A DNA stretch of 36,466 nucleotides, from positions 1-36,466 of the forward strand of contig CAYWEP010000004.1 of assembly GCA_964457405.1 (NCBI GenBank), read 5' to 3'. Numbering within the stretch: position 1 is the first letter of the stretch; each line of letters opens with the position of its first letter. Shown here piece after piece: positions 8,341-15,909 of this stretch. Below the pieces are notes generated by a model. It had not been told where the DNA came from. It saw only the letters and a list, made by a program, of their open reading frames with translations, and made no database searches. The translations under genes and the position numbers were made by a program. This DNA is from CAYWEP01 sp964457405 (GTDB lineage Bacteria; Patescibacteriota; Microgenomatia; Levybacterales; UBA12049).

Positions 8341-9369
8341 TCAAGTCTTAGAGTAATATTTGCCGAGTCGGGAGCGAAGCCGAGCTCGAATGAGGAGAAT
8401 AATCCCTACAAGGATGACAAGTCCTGCAAAGAGAATAACTGGAAAAGCGAAGAAGCTGACCTCGCGTGAAATCATTGGCCCCTTCTCACTCAGTGTAAGA
8501 TTTATTTGTGCTCTATAGAATCCAAGGAGGAAGTTTTCATTCCAGATAGCTGCCGGTATTGCATCCTTTGTGCTTTGCAAATAGCTTTGCCTGGTATCGG
8601 GAATATACCTACTCGTTTGAGAGAGGATGTTGACTGGTAGGAGAGATATTTTTCCAACTGTTTGACCAAATATATCTTTTATCAAAATTTCACCACTTGG
8701 CGAAATGACATGATTGCTCGTGTTTTTAAGTAAAACAGTAAAGGGGACAGGACCTGAGGTAAGAAATGATGGCACAGAGAATTCCTGCAGCACAGCACTC
8801 GTTTTGCCTTTAGGGCCAATTGAGACGAGTATATTTGTCGCTATCCCGCCGGTGATCGTTGTTTGATTGCCTGTGATGCCATCAGTATTCTCCGTTTTTT
8901 CTCCAAGGAAGACGATTGAGAAATAGTAATCCCTTGCTGGCTCATTTTTGGGGATTCCAAGATGGAGGCTTAGGGCTTTTTGCTGTTGTGGCGACAGAGT
9001 GATGCCGGTTACGGCACGGTTGTTTTCCAGAAGCTGAACTCGACGAAAAAAGCTCGCATTTGTCGATCCGTGGGGCAAATAGCGAATTTTACCATCATCG
9101 CTCGTTGCGCTGGTAAACCGCCGAAAAGAAATAGCAAGCCTCACTGTCTCATCTGATTTGTTCTCAAGGGTGATCGGGGTTGTCATATTTGCTGGAGGAT
9201 TAGCTTCAATAGCGATGATTGGCGGGTTGATGCCTAAAGATATGCCTTCGGCATAGGCTTGGGGTGAGCGTAAAGAGCAAAGCGTAAAGAGCAAAGCCAA
9301 GCTTAAAGCAAAAAGCTTTAAACTTTTCGCTCGGTTTTGATTTTTGATCTTTGATTTTTGATTTTCCAT
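8341..9369 (-). CDS. DUF916-like membrane-anchored surface protein
   Basis: A 342-residue protein with a signal peptide (hydrophobic core LKLFALSLALLFTLCSL, cut near AYAEG), an exported beta-rich region and one C-terminal span (about 305-327) followed by a basic tail (RARLRSRLGK). The first domain (INPPIIAIEANPPANMTTPI, then LENKSDETVRLAISFRRF) looks like the Ig-like DUF916/WxL-peptidoglycan-binding fold of Gram-positive WxL loci. The second (PVPFTVLLKNTSNHVISPSG) resembles the domain that usually follows. It starts one base after the upstream WxL-like gene ends, so the two are surely co-transcribed. The first 40 or so residues are written in simple-repeat DNA. The inferred role is anchoring or presenting its secreted partner at the cell surface. 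Confidence 0.65.
   Translation of the reverse strand: MENQKSKIKNQNRAKSLKLFALSLALLFTLCSLRSPQAYAEGISLGINPPIIAIEANPPANMTTPITLENKSDETVRLAISFRRFTSATSDDGKIRYLPHGSTNASFFRRVQLLENNRAVTGITLSPQQQKALSLHLGIPKNEPARDYYFSIVFLGEKTENTDGITGNQTTITGGIATNILVSIGPKGKTSAVLQEFSVPSFLTSGPVPFTVLLKNTSNHVISPSGEILIKDIFGQTVGKISLLPVNILSQTSRYIPDTRQSYLQSTKDAIPAAIWNENFLLGFYRAQINLTLSEKGPMISREVSFFAFPVILFAGLVILVGIILLIRARLRSRLGKYYSKT
9258..9368. repeat. Simple-repeat arrays encoding the signal peptide
   Basis: Two adjoining arrays: GAGCGTAAAGAGCAAAGC-type units (about 9258-9318) and TTTTGATTTTTGATC-type units (about 9335-9368). Read on the minus strand, the second encodes the polar start MENQKSKIKNQN and the first the hydrophobic core FALSLALLFTLCSL. 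Confidence 0.65.
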
Positions 9370-9370
9370 T

Positions 9371-10138
9371 CTAGAATGTCGGTGTCGCGATATACGTAAT
9401 CACATTCATATACGTTCCTGCTGCCTGGGTACCTGCAATGTTCACCTTGTAGGTTATCCGAACTTTTTTAGTCTCACCTACATTACTACCTGTCATAACG
9501 GATTGTGCTACCTCGCTTTTTGCGTCGTCTGCAAATTGCTTATAGCTGTCATTGCTTGCGAAGTCTGAGGCACAGCCTGTCCCTGTAACGTTATCACAGC
9601 GGTAGCCAAAGCCGTAAACGAGCGTGCTCGTCCAGGCAGCAGATGTCGATTGCGTACAGGTTCCATCATCACAGGTGGTATCGGGAATCAGTGCGCCTGA
9701 TCCGGTAACAAGGAGCTGGTGGTTCTCAGAGGCGGTGACCGTATAGCCATTGGCAGAGCCGTTTGAGATACTAAGCTCGTTGGTTCTTATTACTGGATTC
9801 GTTGGGCTAAGGAGGCCAAAGTCAATTTCTCCTTGGTTTATGGAAAATGCAAAGGGGATAAGCGAATGGATGTACTGAAAACCAGCCCTGAGTTTGTAAT
9901 TGCTGCCTCCACGTTTATTGTTCGCGCCTGTTGATTTTCCGGCTGCAGTATTTACATTTCCCATGCGGATAGTGTAGTTGGAGTTAGACATAGTAAACGC
10001 CTCTGCGAGAGGCAAATTCAAAAGGCAAAATGCAAAAGTCAAAAATACAACTAAAAAGTTAAACTTGCCCTTCTGTCCTGAGGACTTCAGGATAGAAGGA
10101 TGATTCTGACTTCTAACTTTTGAGTTTTGATTTTTCAT
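9371..10138 (-). CDS. Secreted WxL-like beta-sandwich protein
   Basis: A 255-residue protein with an N-terminal signal peptide (core FLVVFLTFAFCLLNL, cleavage likely near LAEAF). The mature part is beta-rich, Gly/Thr/Asn-rich and ends in AGTYMNVITYIATPTF, which resembles the last strand of WxL-domain proteins, although no WxL motif is present. Four cysteines (in DTTCDDGTC, YRCDN and TGCAS) could form disulfides. It is the middle gene of a tight operon: 3 bases after the polytopic membrane protein and 1 base before the DUF916-like gene. By analogy with WxL loci it may be a non-covalently held wall or surface protein bound by its neighbour. Residues 1-42 are almost entirely encoded by repeats and a hairpin. 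Family assignment is moderate. Confidence 0.6.
   Translation of the reverse strand: MKNQNSKVRSQNHPSILKSSGQKGKFNFLVVFLTFAFCLLNLPLAEAFTMSNSNYTIRMGNVNTAAGKSTGANNKRGGSNYKLRAGFQYIHSLIPFAFSINQGEIDFGLLSPTNPVIRTNELSISNGSANGYTVTASENHQLLVTGSGALIPDTTCDDGTCTQSTSAAWTSTLVYGFGYRCDNVTGTGCASDFASNDSYKQFADDAKSEVAQSVMTGSNVGETKKVRITYKVNIAGTQAAGTYMNVITYIATPTF
10013..10138. repeat. Array-hairpin-array composite inside the signal-peptide coding region
   Basis: On the plus strand: AAATTCAAAAGGCAAAATGC-type units (about 10013-10049), then a strong hairpin with arms CTTCTGTCCTGA (10070-10081) and TCAGGATAGAAG (10087-10098) and a 5-base loop, then GACTTCTAACTTTTGAG-type units up to the start codon. The same layout occurs between genes at 225-320. 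Confidence 0.7.
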
Positions 10139-10141
10139 AGT

Positions 10142-10753
10142 TTATTTCTTCACTCCTTGCTTCAGTTGTTCCGTCTCCTTGACAATATCCGCAAGCTTGG
10201 TCATGTCTTGCTGGCTCAGATTTGCCTCTTTTGCCACTTGATTCACGTCCTGAAGGATCTTATTGGTTGCCTTTTCAGTCTTTTCTTCGAGCTGAGCAAT
10301 TTTTCCGTCCTCTTTGATTTTCTGGCGCATTGCTTTGCCAAAAAAGTATGCAACCGGCGTAATTGTTACAAGTGACCCAAGCTTCGCAGAGCTTTCAAGG
10401 CTTTTTATTGACAGGACAGTCGATAAAAAAAGCAAGCAAACAAGAAAGGTAAAAACAAAAACAGTTTCAGGGACGAGGAAAAAAGCGAGGAAGAAAAGCA
10501 GTATATAAAGAAGGTAGTATAAAGGAGAGGAGAACCCGCCAGTTGAGCCAATCAAGATAAGCACTAAAGTGTTCATTGCAAACACGTTCAATACTATTGT
10601 CTTATTTTTCCTTCTACGAAGTGAAGTAGTCAGGTAGAGAATCGTCAGCGCACCAACGGCAATTCCTGTATAAGAGGAGAGATCAAAATACTGCCACACA
10701 ATGACTATGAAAAAAGAAGCAACGATGAAAAGACTTTGGTAGAGAAGGGTCAT
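10142..10753 (-). CDS. Polytopic membrane protein with cytoplasmic coiled coil
   Basis: A 203-residue protein with about six hydrophobic segments between residues 3 and 140, then a charged, heptad-like C-terminal region (KIAQLEEKTEKATNKILQDV, onwards to residue 203) predicted to be a coiled coil in the cytoplasm. The membrane part resembles the sensor half of multi-span histidine kinases, but no kinase domain follows. It is the first gene of the minus-strand operon with the WxL-like and DUF916-like proteins (3-base gap), so a role in their export, assembly or sensing is plausible but unproven. I do not recognise the family. Confidence 0.65.
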   Translation of the reverse strand: MTLLYQSLFIVASFFIVIVWQYFDLSSYTGIAVGALTILYLTTSLRRRKNKTIVLNVFAMNTLVLILIGSTGGFSSPLYYLLYILLFFLAFFLVPETVFVFTFLVCLLFLSTVLSIKSLESSAKLGSLVTITPVAYFFGKAMRQKIKEDGKIAQLEEKTEKATNKILQDVNQVAKEANLSQQDMTKLADIVKETEQLKQGVKK

Positions 10754-11148
10754 ATGGGCAGTATGTTTCTATAGTATTGAAAAAGAGATAAAAAGGCAAG
10801 CGATAGTTGTGGCTAAAAATGAAAATAAAAAATCGGTTAAATATAAATAAAAACATCTAAAAGTATCAAATAGTACCAGGAGAACAATTGAGGATTAGGC
10901 CATTACTTTATCCTTATAAGTGTTATTTTTCACTGTGAAAATGTAAAACTGAATAATAGAAAAGAAAAACCATGATAAGTTGAGGCTGAATGGATTAATT
11001 ATCTGGCCCATCTTTTTATGGTTATGTTGTTTTATAAATCTAAACTACTCATTGCAGAACAGTATCACCTTATCATATCATTTGCTAAGTTGAGCCTGTG
11101 AACGATCCACTTAAAAAATAGACTGTTCTCATGTATAATCAAGCAGTT
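10754..11148. other. AT-rich divergent intergenic region upstream of leuS
   Basis: This gap of nearly 400 bp separates divergent genes. It holds a 15-bp perfect palindrome TTTTCAC-T-GTGAAAA (10927-10941), a possible operator, and the leuS -10 box at its right end. I looked for a T-box leader and did not see a T-box core sequence or a terminator before leuS. Confidence 0.4.
11132..11139 (+). promoter_or_regulatory. -10 box of leuS, near-leaderless
   Basis: TGTATAAT contains a perfect TATAAT (11134-11139) that ends 9 bases before the ATG at 11149. Initiation 7-9 bases downstream would give a leaderless or nearly leaderless mRNA. It also argues for the ATG at 11149 rather than 11131, which would put the start codon upstream of the -10 box. 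The -35 region is poor. Confidence 0.55.
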
Positions 11149-13809
11149 ATGGCAGCAAAGAATACTTCGACCCATTCGACAACCTCCCTTCGACAAAGCT
11201 CAGGGCGAGCAGGGCAAGCAACGCTCAGTACAAGATACCAGCCACAACTCATTGAGCCAAAGTGGCAGAAGAAGTGGGAAGAAGAGAAGATCTACCAGCC
11301 TGATATGGACAAGGCTGAGAAGCCATTCTATAACCTTATGATGTTTCCGTATCCCTCAGCTGAGGGGCTGCATGTAGGCAATGTCTATGCATTCACTGGC
11401 GCTGATGTGTATGGGAGGTTTAAGAGAATGCAGGGAAATGAAGTTTTTGAGCCTATTGGTCTTGATGGGTTTGGTATCCACGCTGAGAATTATGCGTTAA
11501 AAATTGGGAAGCACCCAATGGATTACTCCAAAGTAACTGAGACTAACTTCTACCGCCAGCTTCATGTAATTGGCAATGGTTTTGACTGGTCACGAACCGT
11601 TGAGACGTATAAGCCAAACTACTATGCCTGGACGCAGTGGCTCTTTATCAAACTCTTTAAGGCTGGTTTGGCCTATCGGAAGAAACAAGCTGTTAATTAC
11701 TGTCCATCATGCAAGACTGTATTGGCAGATGAGCAGGTCATCAATTCCCGCCCGCCAGCGACTTCGTCCAACCAGTCAAAGGATAAAAGTATGGGGGTCG
11801 CAGGCGAAGTCGGGCGGGGTAAATGTGAGCGGTGTGGCTCTGTCGTTGAGAAGCGGGACCTCGCACAGTGGTTTTTCAAGATTACAGATTATGCAGACCG
11901 CCTGCTTAACAATATAGAGAAGCTAAATTGGACTGAGCGAGTGAAGATTGCCCAAAGAGAGTGGATTGGGAAGAAGGAAGGAATAAACATAGACTATAAA
12001 GTAGAAAGAACGAGTGAGACTCTAAGAGTTTTCACAACGCGACCTGACACCAACTTTGGCGCGACATTCATCGCGCTTGCGCCTGAGCATCCACTCGTAG
12101 GAGCTCTTGCAACTTCTGAGCAGAAAGAAGCTGTGAAAAGCTATGTTGAAGAGACAAAAAAGAAGCCTGAGCAAGAGCGGATTGCAACAGGAAGAGAGAA
12201 AACAGGCGTTTTCACAGGATCATACGCGATCAATGCATTGACAGGCTACAGCATGCCTATTTGGGTTTCAGATTTTGTCCTCATGGGATTCGGCACAGGT
12301 GCGCTTGTTGGTGTTCCAGGGCATGACAAAAGGGATTTTGAATTTGCGCAGAAATTTGGCTTGGAAGTAAAGCGAGTCGTTGTTGGCAAAGATAAGGATG
12401 AATCGCCAATAACTAGCGTTGAGCAGGTTCAGGAAGACGAAGGAGTGATGGTTAACTCAGATTTTCTAAATGGTATGGAAATTCATGCTGCAATAGCTAA
12501 AATCATGGATCACATAGAAGAAAAAGGCATGGGGAAAAGACAGGTGACCTATCACCTTCGCGACTGGCTGATATCAAGACAGCGCTACTGGGGAGCGCCA
12601 ATCCCCATGATTTACTGCGAGTCATGCGCAAGAGAGGGTAAAGGAGAGCTTGAAAATACTGATTGGCAAAGTGCTGGATGGTACTCTGAGAGAGAAGAAA
12701 ATTTACCAGTCACACTGCCATATGTAAAAGAGTATAAGCCCTTGGGAAAAGGAAAATCGCCCCTTGCGCTTGATGAAAATTTTGTTAACACAACCTGTCC
12801 ATGCTGTGGCAAGCCTGCAAAACGTGAGACTGATGTTTCAGATACATTTTTGGATAGCGCATGGTATTTCTTCCGTTATACCTCAACTGAAGATACATCT
12901 CAGCCTTGGAAAAAAGAGCGCGTGAAAAAATGGTTACCAGTCCATATGTATATTGGCGGAGCAGAACACTCAGTACTGCATCTTTTGTACTCACGCTTTA
13001 TGACAATGGCGGTAAAAGATATGGGCCTTATCTCTCATTTTGAAGAGCCGTATCAGCGCTTCTATGCCCACGGGCTTTTGATAAAGGAAGGTTCAAAGAT
13101 GAGTAAAAGCAAGGGCAATATTGTTATCCCTGATGAGTATATTGTCAAATACGGCGCAGATACGTTACGAACCTACCTCATGTTTCTTGGCCCGTATGAC
13201 CAGGGTGGAGACTTTCGAGATACAGGCATTGAAGGCATGCACCGTTTCTTAAAGCGAGTCTGGACGCTTTTGACCAATGAATCTCTAGTGACTGACAAGC
13301 CGGAAGAGCTACGCATTGTTCATAAGACGATAAAGGAGGCAACAGAAGAGATGGAAGACCTTCGCTATAACGTGGTAATTGCCAAGCTTATGATTCTTTA
13401 TAACTTCCTTGCAAAACGTGAAAAAATAAGTAAGGAAACTGTGAAAATATTTCTCAAGCTTCTCGCGCCCTTTGCGCCGCATATGACTGAGGAATTATGG
13501 TCTCGCGAAGTCCTGCGAAGCAAAGGATCTCGCTTCGCTGAGACGAGATCTGGCTCCGCCAGACAGTCTATCCATCTCCAGCCATGGCCAAGCTTCGATA
13601 AGCAGTATCTTAAGGAAGATACAGTCACAATCATCGTCCAGGTGAACGGAAAAGTGCGTGATAATCTGCAGATTCCTGCCGATCAGGCAAGTAAGGAACA
13701 GGTCGAGAATCGAGCAAAGGAAAGTAAAAATGCGGCAAAGTACCTAGAGAACGGTTCCATAAAGAAAGTTATCTACATTTCAGGAAAGCTTATTAACTTC
13801 GTTATGTAA
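11149..13809 (+). CDS. leuS: Leucyl-tRNA synthetase
   Basis: A class I synthetase of 886 residues charging tRNA-Leu. The HIGH motif appears as HVGN at residues 75-78 after PYPSAEG, and KMSKS is at 650-654. The CP1 editing domain is present (TTRPDTNFGATFIALAPEH; LVGVPGHDKRDFEFA), as are the catalytic-core segment GGAEHSVLHLLYSRF and a C-terminal domain (IIVQVNGKVRDNLQIP). Three blocks are not part of the family: an N-terminal extension (about residues 7-28), an insert inside the zinc-ribbon loop (about 200-224, between the VLADEQV segment and KCERCG) and an insert in the anticodon-binding region (about 784-806, after TEELW). All three are encoded by palindromic repeat DNA. Cysteine pairs of the zinc module (NYCPSCK, KCERCG) are intact, so the enzyme is probably active. 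Confidence 0.95.
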   Translation: MAAKNTSTHSTTSLRQSSGRAGQATLSTRYQPQLIEPKWQKKWEEEKIYQPDMDKAEKPFYNLMMFPYPSAEGLHVGNVYAFTGADVYGRFKRMQGNEVFEPIGLDGFGIHAENYALKIGKHPMDYSKVTETNFYRQLHVIGNGFDWSRTVETYKPNYYAWTQWLFIKLFKAGLAYRKKQAVNYCPSCKTVLADEQVINSRPPATSSNQSKDKSMGVAGEVGRGKCERCGSVVEKRDLAQWFFKITDYADRLLNNIEKLNWTERVKIAQREWIGKKEGINIDYKVERTSETLRVFTTRPDTNFGATFIALAPEHPLVGALATSEQKEAVKSYVEETKKKPEQERIATGREKTGVFTGSYAINALTGYSMPIWVSDFVLMGFGTGALVGVPGHDKRDFEFAQKFGLEVKRVVVGKDKDESPITSVEQVQEDEGVMVNSDFLNGMEIHAAIAKIMDHIEEKGMGKRQVTYHLRDWLISRQRYWGAPIPMIYCESCAREGKGELENTDWQSAGWYSEREENLPVTLPYVKEYKPLGKGKSPLALDENFVNTTCPCCGKPAKRETDVSDTFLDSAWYFFRYTSTEDTSQPWKKERVKKWLPVHMYIGGAEHSVLHLLYSRFMTMAVKDMGLISHFEEPYQRFYAHGLLIKEGSKMSKSKGNIVIPDEYIVKYGADTLRTYLMFLGPYDQGGDFRDTGIEGMHRFLKRVWTLLTNESLVTDKPEELRIVHKTIKEATEEMEDLRYNVVIAKLMILYNFLAKREKISKETVKIFLKLLAPFAPHMTEELWSREVLRSKGSRFAETRSGSARQSIHLQPWPSFDKQYLKEDTVTIIVQVNGKVRDNLQIPADQASKEQVENRAKESKNAAKYLENGSIKKVIYISGKLINFVM
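11167..11232. repeat. In-frame repeat forming the LeuRS N-terminal extension
   Basis: It contains CCCTTCGACAAAGCTCAGGG (11186-11205), a near copy of the 20-mer at 2991-3010 and 19928-19947. It precedes the point where normal LeuRS homology begins (YQPQLIEPKWQKKW). Confidence 0.65.
11747..11819. repeat. In-frame palindromic element in the LeuRS zinc domain
   Basis: An inverted repeat with arms CCCGCC...CGACTTCG and CGAAGTCG/GGCGGG. It encodes a Ser/Gly/Arg-rich stretch (residues about 200-224) between the two cysteine pairs of the zinc ribbon. Confidence 0.7.
13499..13566. repeat. In-frame palindromic element near the LeuRS C-terminal part
   Basis: Contains the hairpins GATCTCG-CTTCGCTGAGA and TCTGGC-TCC-GCCAGA. 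The latter matches the hairpin at 272-288. It encodes about 22 extra residues between TEELW and SIHLQPWP. Confidence 0.65.
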
Positions 13810-13851
13810 CAATTCCTTTTAACAAAACCTCATGTTTATCAGTCTTGGAAG

Positions 13852-13888
13852 CCATCATAAATCATACCAATTGGAAAAAAAGTGATGG
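13852..13888. repeat. Decayed copy of the 38-bp palindrome
   Basis: Starts CCATCATAAATCATACCAA and ends GTGATGG. Its first 23 bases match the left part and centre of the perfect palindrome at 23523-23560 with only a few changes, while its right arm is replaced by an A-run. It follows the leuS stop by about 40 bases. Confidence 0.55.
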
Positions 13889-13929
13889 AATCTGTAGGCA
13901 TATTCGTCAGCATTAGAAAAAAAAGATTA

Positions 13930-13958
13930 TTGCAATGACATAAGCTGATTGTTACGAT
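13930..13958 (+). promoter_or_regulatory. Promoter of comEA, apparently leaderless
   Basis: TTGCAA (13930-13935), a 17-bp spacer and TACGAT (13953-13958) form a well-spaced sigma70-type promoter. The -10 ends 6 bases before the ATG at 13965, so transcription should start at or next to the start codon. Confidence 0.55.
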
Positions 13959-13964
13959 AAGCTC

Positions 13965-14600
13965 ATGGATGCTGATGAGGTAGTGAGTAGATTAGGTCCT
14001 CTGCTTAAGCAATACGCCTTTCCAATAATCCTCGCGACCCTTGGACTGATATCCTTAGGGTATGGTTTGATATCTTTCCTCCAACCAAAACAAGAAAACG
14101 ACATTGTTTTTGAAAAAAACGACTCTCAAGAAGCAGTTGAAACAAAAGCCACAGCGAAGATAATGGTTGATGTGCAAGGAGCTGTCGAGAAGCCTGGGGT
14201 GTATGCGCTTGCAAAAGATGCGCGCGTGCAGGACGGGTTAATTGCAGCAGGGGGCATGCGCCAGGATGCCAATCGCTCCTATGTCGCAAAGACAATTAAT
14301 CTTGCAGCAAAAGTAATAGATGGGACAAAGATTTATATTCCATTTGAAAACGAGACTCAGCTAACCCCACTTCGCCCCGCTGAGCAGAGCTTCGAGGGGC
14401 AAGTGGGTACAGGAGGAAATGCAATCAATATTAATAGCGCTACTCTTACTGAGCTTGATAGTTTGCCTGGGATCGGCCAGATAACAGGACAAAAGATTAT
14501 TGACAATAGGCCATACGCAAGTATTGATGACCTGCAAAGCAAGAAAATTGTGAGCAAGAGCGTGTTTGAAAAGATTAAAGATAAGATTGCAGTTTACTAG
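13965..14600 (+). CDS. comEA: ComEA-like DNA-binding competence protein
   Basis: A 211-residue protein. A membrane helix (about residues 18-40) anchors an extracytoplasmic part containing an SLBB domain (MVDVQGAVEKPGVYAL, about 66-125) and a C-terminal helix-hairpin-helix pair (ININSATLTELDSLPGIGQ, about 150-211). This is the standard order for ComEA, which binds incoming double-stranded DNA outside the membrane and passes it to ComEC. comEC-N follows 58 bases downstream, supporting a working uptake locus. A palindromic element (14366-14407) lengthens the linker between SLBB and HhH. Confidence 0.9.
   Translation: MDADEVVSRLGPLLKQYAFPIILATLGLISLGYGLISFLQPKQENDIVFEKNDSQEAVETKATAKIMVDVQGAVEKPGVYALAKDARVQDGLIAAGGMRQDANRSYVAKTINLAAKVIDGTKIYIPFENETQLTPLRPAEQSFEGQVGTGGNAININSATLTELDSLPGIGQITGQKIIDNRPYASIDDLQSKKIVSKSVFEKIKDKIAVY
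14366..14407. repeat. In-frame palindromic element in the ComEA linker
   Basis: Arms CCCACTTCGCCCC (14366-14378) and GGGGCAAGTGGG (14396-14407) pair with a single bulge. It encodes residues about 134-148, between the SLBB and HhH domains. Confidence 0.65.
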
Positions 14601-14658
14601 TCATACGTTTGTCGGTAACGAAACGGGCATCGTAACCCTAACCGCTTAACCATTTTCT

Positions 14659-15909
14659 ATGTCCAGGCTTAGATTTGTATTTGTTACAACTATTTTACTT
14701 TTTTTGTTGGCCTTACGGTTCTATTTCTTCTACTCCAATCAAACAATTCTCAAAGATGGACAGAAAATCTCATTTACGAGTCAGTTCCTGAGTGAGCCAG
14801 AACAGAAAGGGAGTTTCCAGCGATTTAGTCTCCGGCCCAAAAAGAGCCCGAGAATTTTTATAACAACCCCGGCATTTCCGCGATATCGCTACGGACAAAC
14901 GCTTAAAATTTCAGGCACTATACAGCAGAGATTGCTAAATGACAATCGGATTGTCAATACAATGTTTTATCCAAAAATCACGATCAAAAAAGAAGAGCAG
15001 GATTTTCCTCAAAATATCGTTTTTCACGCCCGTCAAAAGATTCGGACGGTTTTTCAGACAACGCTTCCTCCTGTTTCCGCAAGTTTACTGCTTGGGATTG
15101 TTTTTGGCGGGAAAGAACAGCTGCCAAAAAACTTTTCTGACAATCTCTCCTCAATTGGGCTTGTCCATATCATCGCCGCATCGGGGATGAATGTGACAAT
15201 GCTTGCGGGGGGAGTATTTCTTTTGTTGTCTTTTTTCTATCCTCGAAAGACAGCAATAGCCCTGAGCCTGCTCGCTCTGTTTTTCTATATGCTGCTTGCA
15301 GGCTTTTCTGCTTCGATCGTGCGCGCGGGGATTATGGCTGGCCTTGCATCTACGGCGTCACTCTTGGGAAAGCAGTATTTCGCCCTAATAGCATTAGGAA
15401 TAACAGCCTACGTTATGCTTCTTTTTGACCCAGGCCTGTTTTTTGATCTTGGGTTTCAGTTGTCATTTCTATCTACACTCGGGATTATTCTTCTCAGCCC
15501 TCTTTTTAGCTTTGGCAAGAAAGGGAAGGAGAAACCTGTTGTTAGCTTTTTTGCATCAGATATCCGTACTACGACTGCAGCCCAAATTGCAACCTTACCT
15601 ATTCTCATGGCAACCTTTGGCCAGTACGGCATACTTTCGATTCCTGTGAATACGCTCGTACTCTGGATGATCCCAATACTCATGATTCTTGGCGGTCTTG
15701 GCGCGCTTTTTGCCTTGTTTTTTTCTTTTCTGGCAAAAATCTTTTTGTGGCTAGCTTTGCCATTCTTGATCTATCTTCAAGATATTGTGATATATTTCGG
15801 AAAACTCAATCTCAATTTTCACTTTGATAATTTTCCAATGAGCTTTGTTATCGGGTACTACCTGCTTTTAGCCGCGATTATTCTATCAAAAACAAAGCAC
15901 AAGCAATGA
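14659..15909 (+). CDS. comEC: ComEC channel protein, competence domain only
   Basis: A 416-residue polytopic protein. The N-terminal two hydrophobic segments and the following beta region match DUF4131, and the core carries the ComEC competence-domain signatures LLLGIVFGGKEQLPKNF and GLVHIIAASGMNVTMLAG, followed by about eight further spans. It transports single-stranded DNA across the membrane. It ends where classical ComEC would continue into a metallo-beta-lactamase domain. That domain is instead the next gene, whose ATG overlaps this TGA (ATGA, 15906-15909), so the two are translationally coupled. I read this as a true gene split, not a sequencing frameshift, because the second frame has its own hydrophobic N-terminus. 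Confidence 0.9.
   Translation: MSRLRFVFVTTILLFLLALRFYFFYSNQTILKDGQKISFTSQFLSEPEQKGSFQRFSLRPKKSPRIFITTPAFPRYRYGQTLKISGTIQQRLLNDNRIVNTMFYPKITIKKEEQDFPQNIVFHARQKIRTVFQTTLPPVSASLLLGIVFGGKEQLPKNFSDNLSSIGLVHIIAASGMNVTMLAGGVFLLLSFFYPRKTAIALSLLALFFYMLLAGFSASIVRAGIMAGLASTASLLGKQYFALIALGITAYVMLLFDPGLFFDLGFQLSFLSTLGIILLSPLFSFGKKGKEKPVVSFFASDIRTTTAAQIATLPILMATFGQYGILSIPVNTLVLWMIPILMILGGLGALFALFFSFLAKIFLWLALPFLIYLQDIVIYFGKLNLNFHFDNFPMSFVIGYYLLLAAIILSKTKHKQ

Noticed and set aside
10754..11148. T-box riboswitch before leuS
   Set aside because: I found no T-box core sequence or terminator hairpin, and the -10 box lies next to the start codon, leaving no room for a leader.
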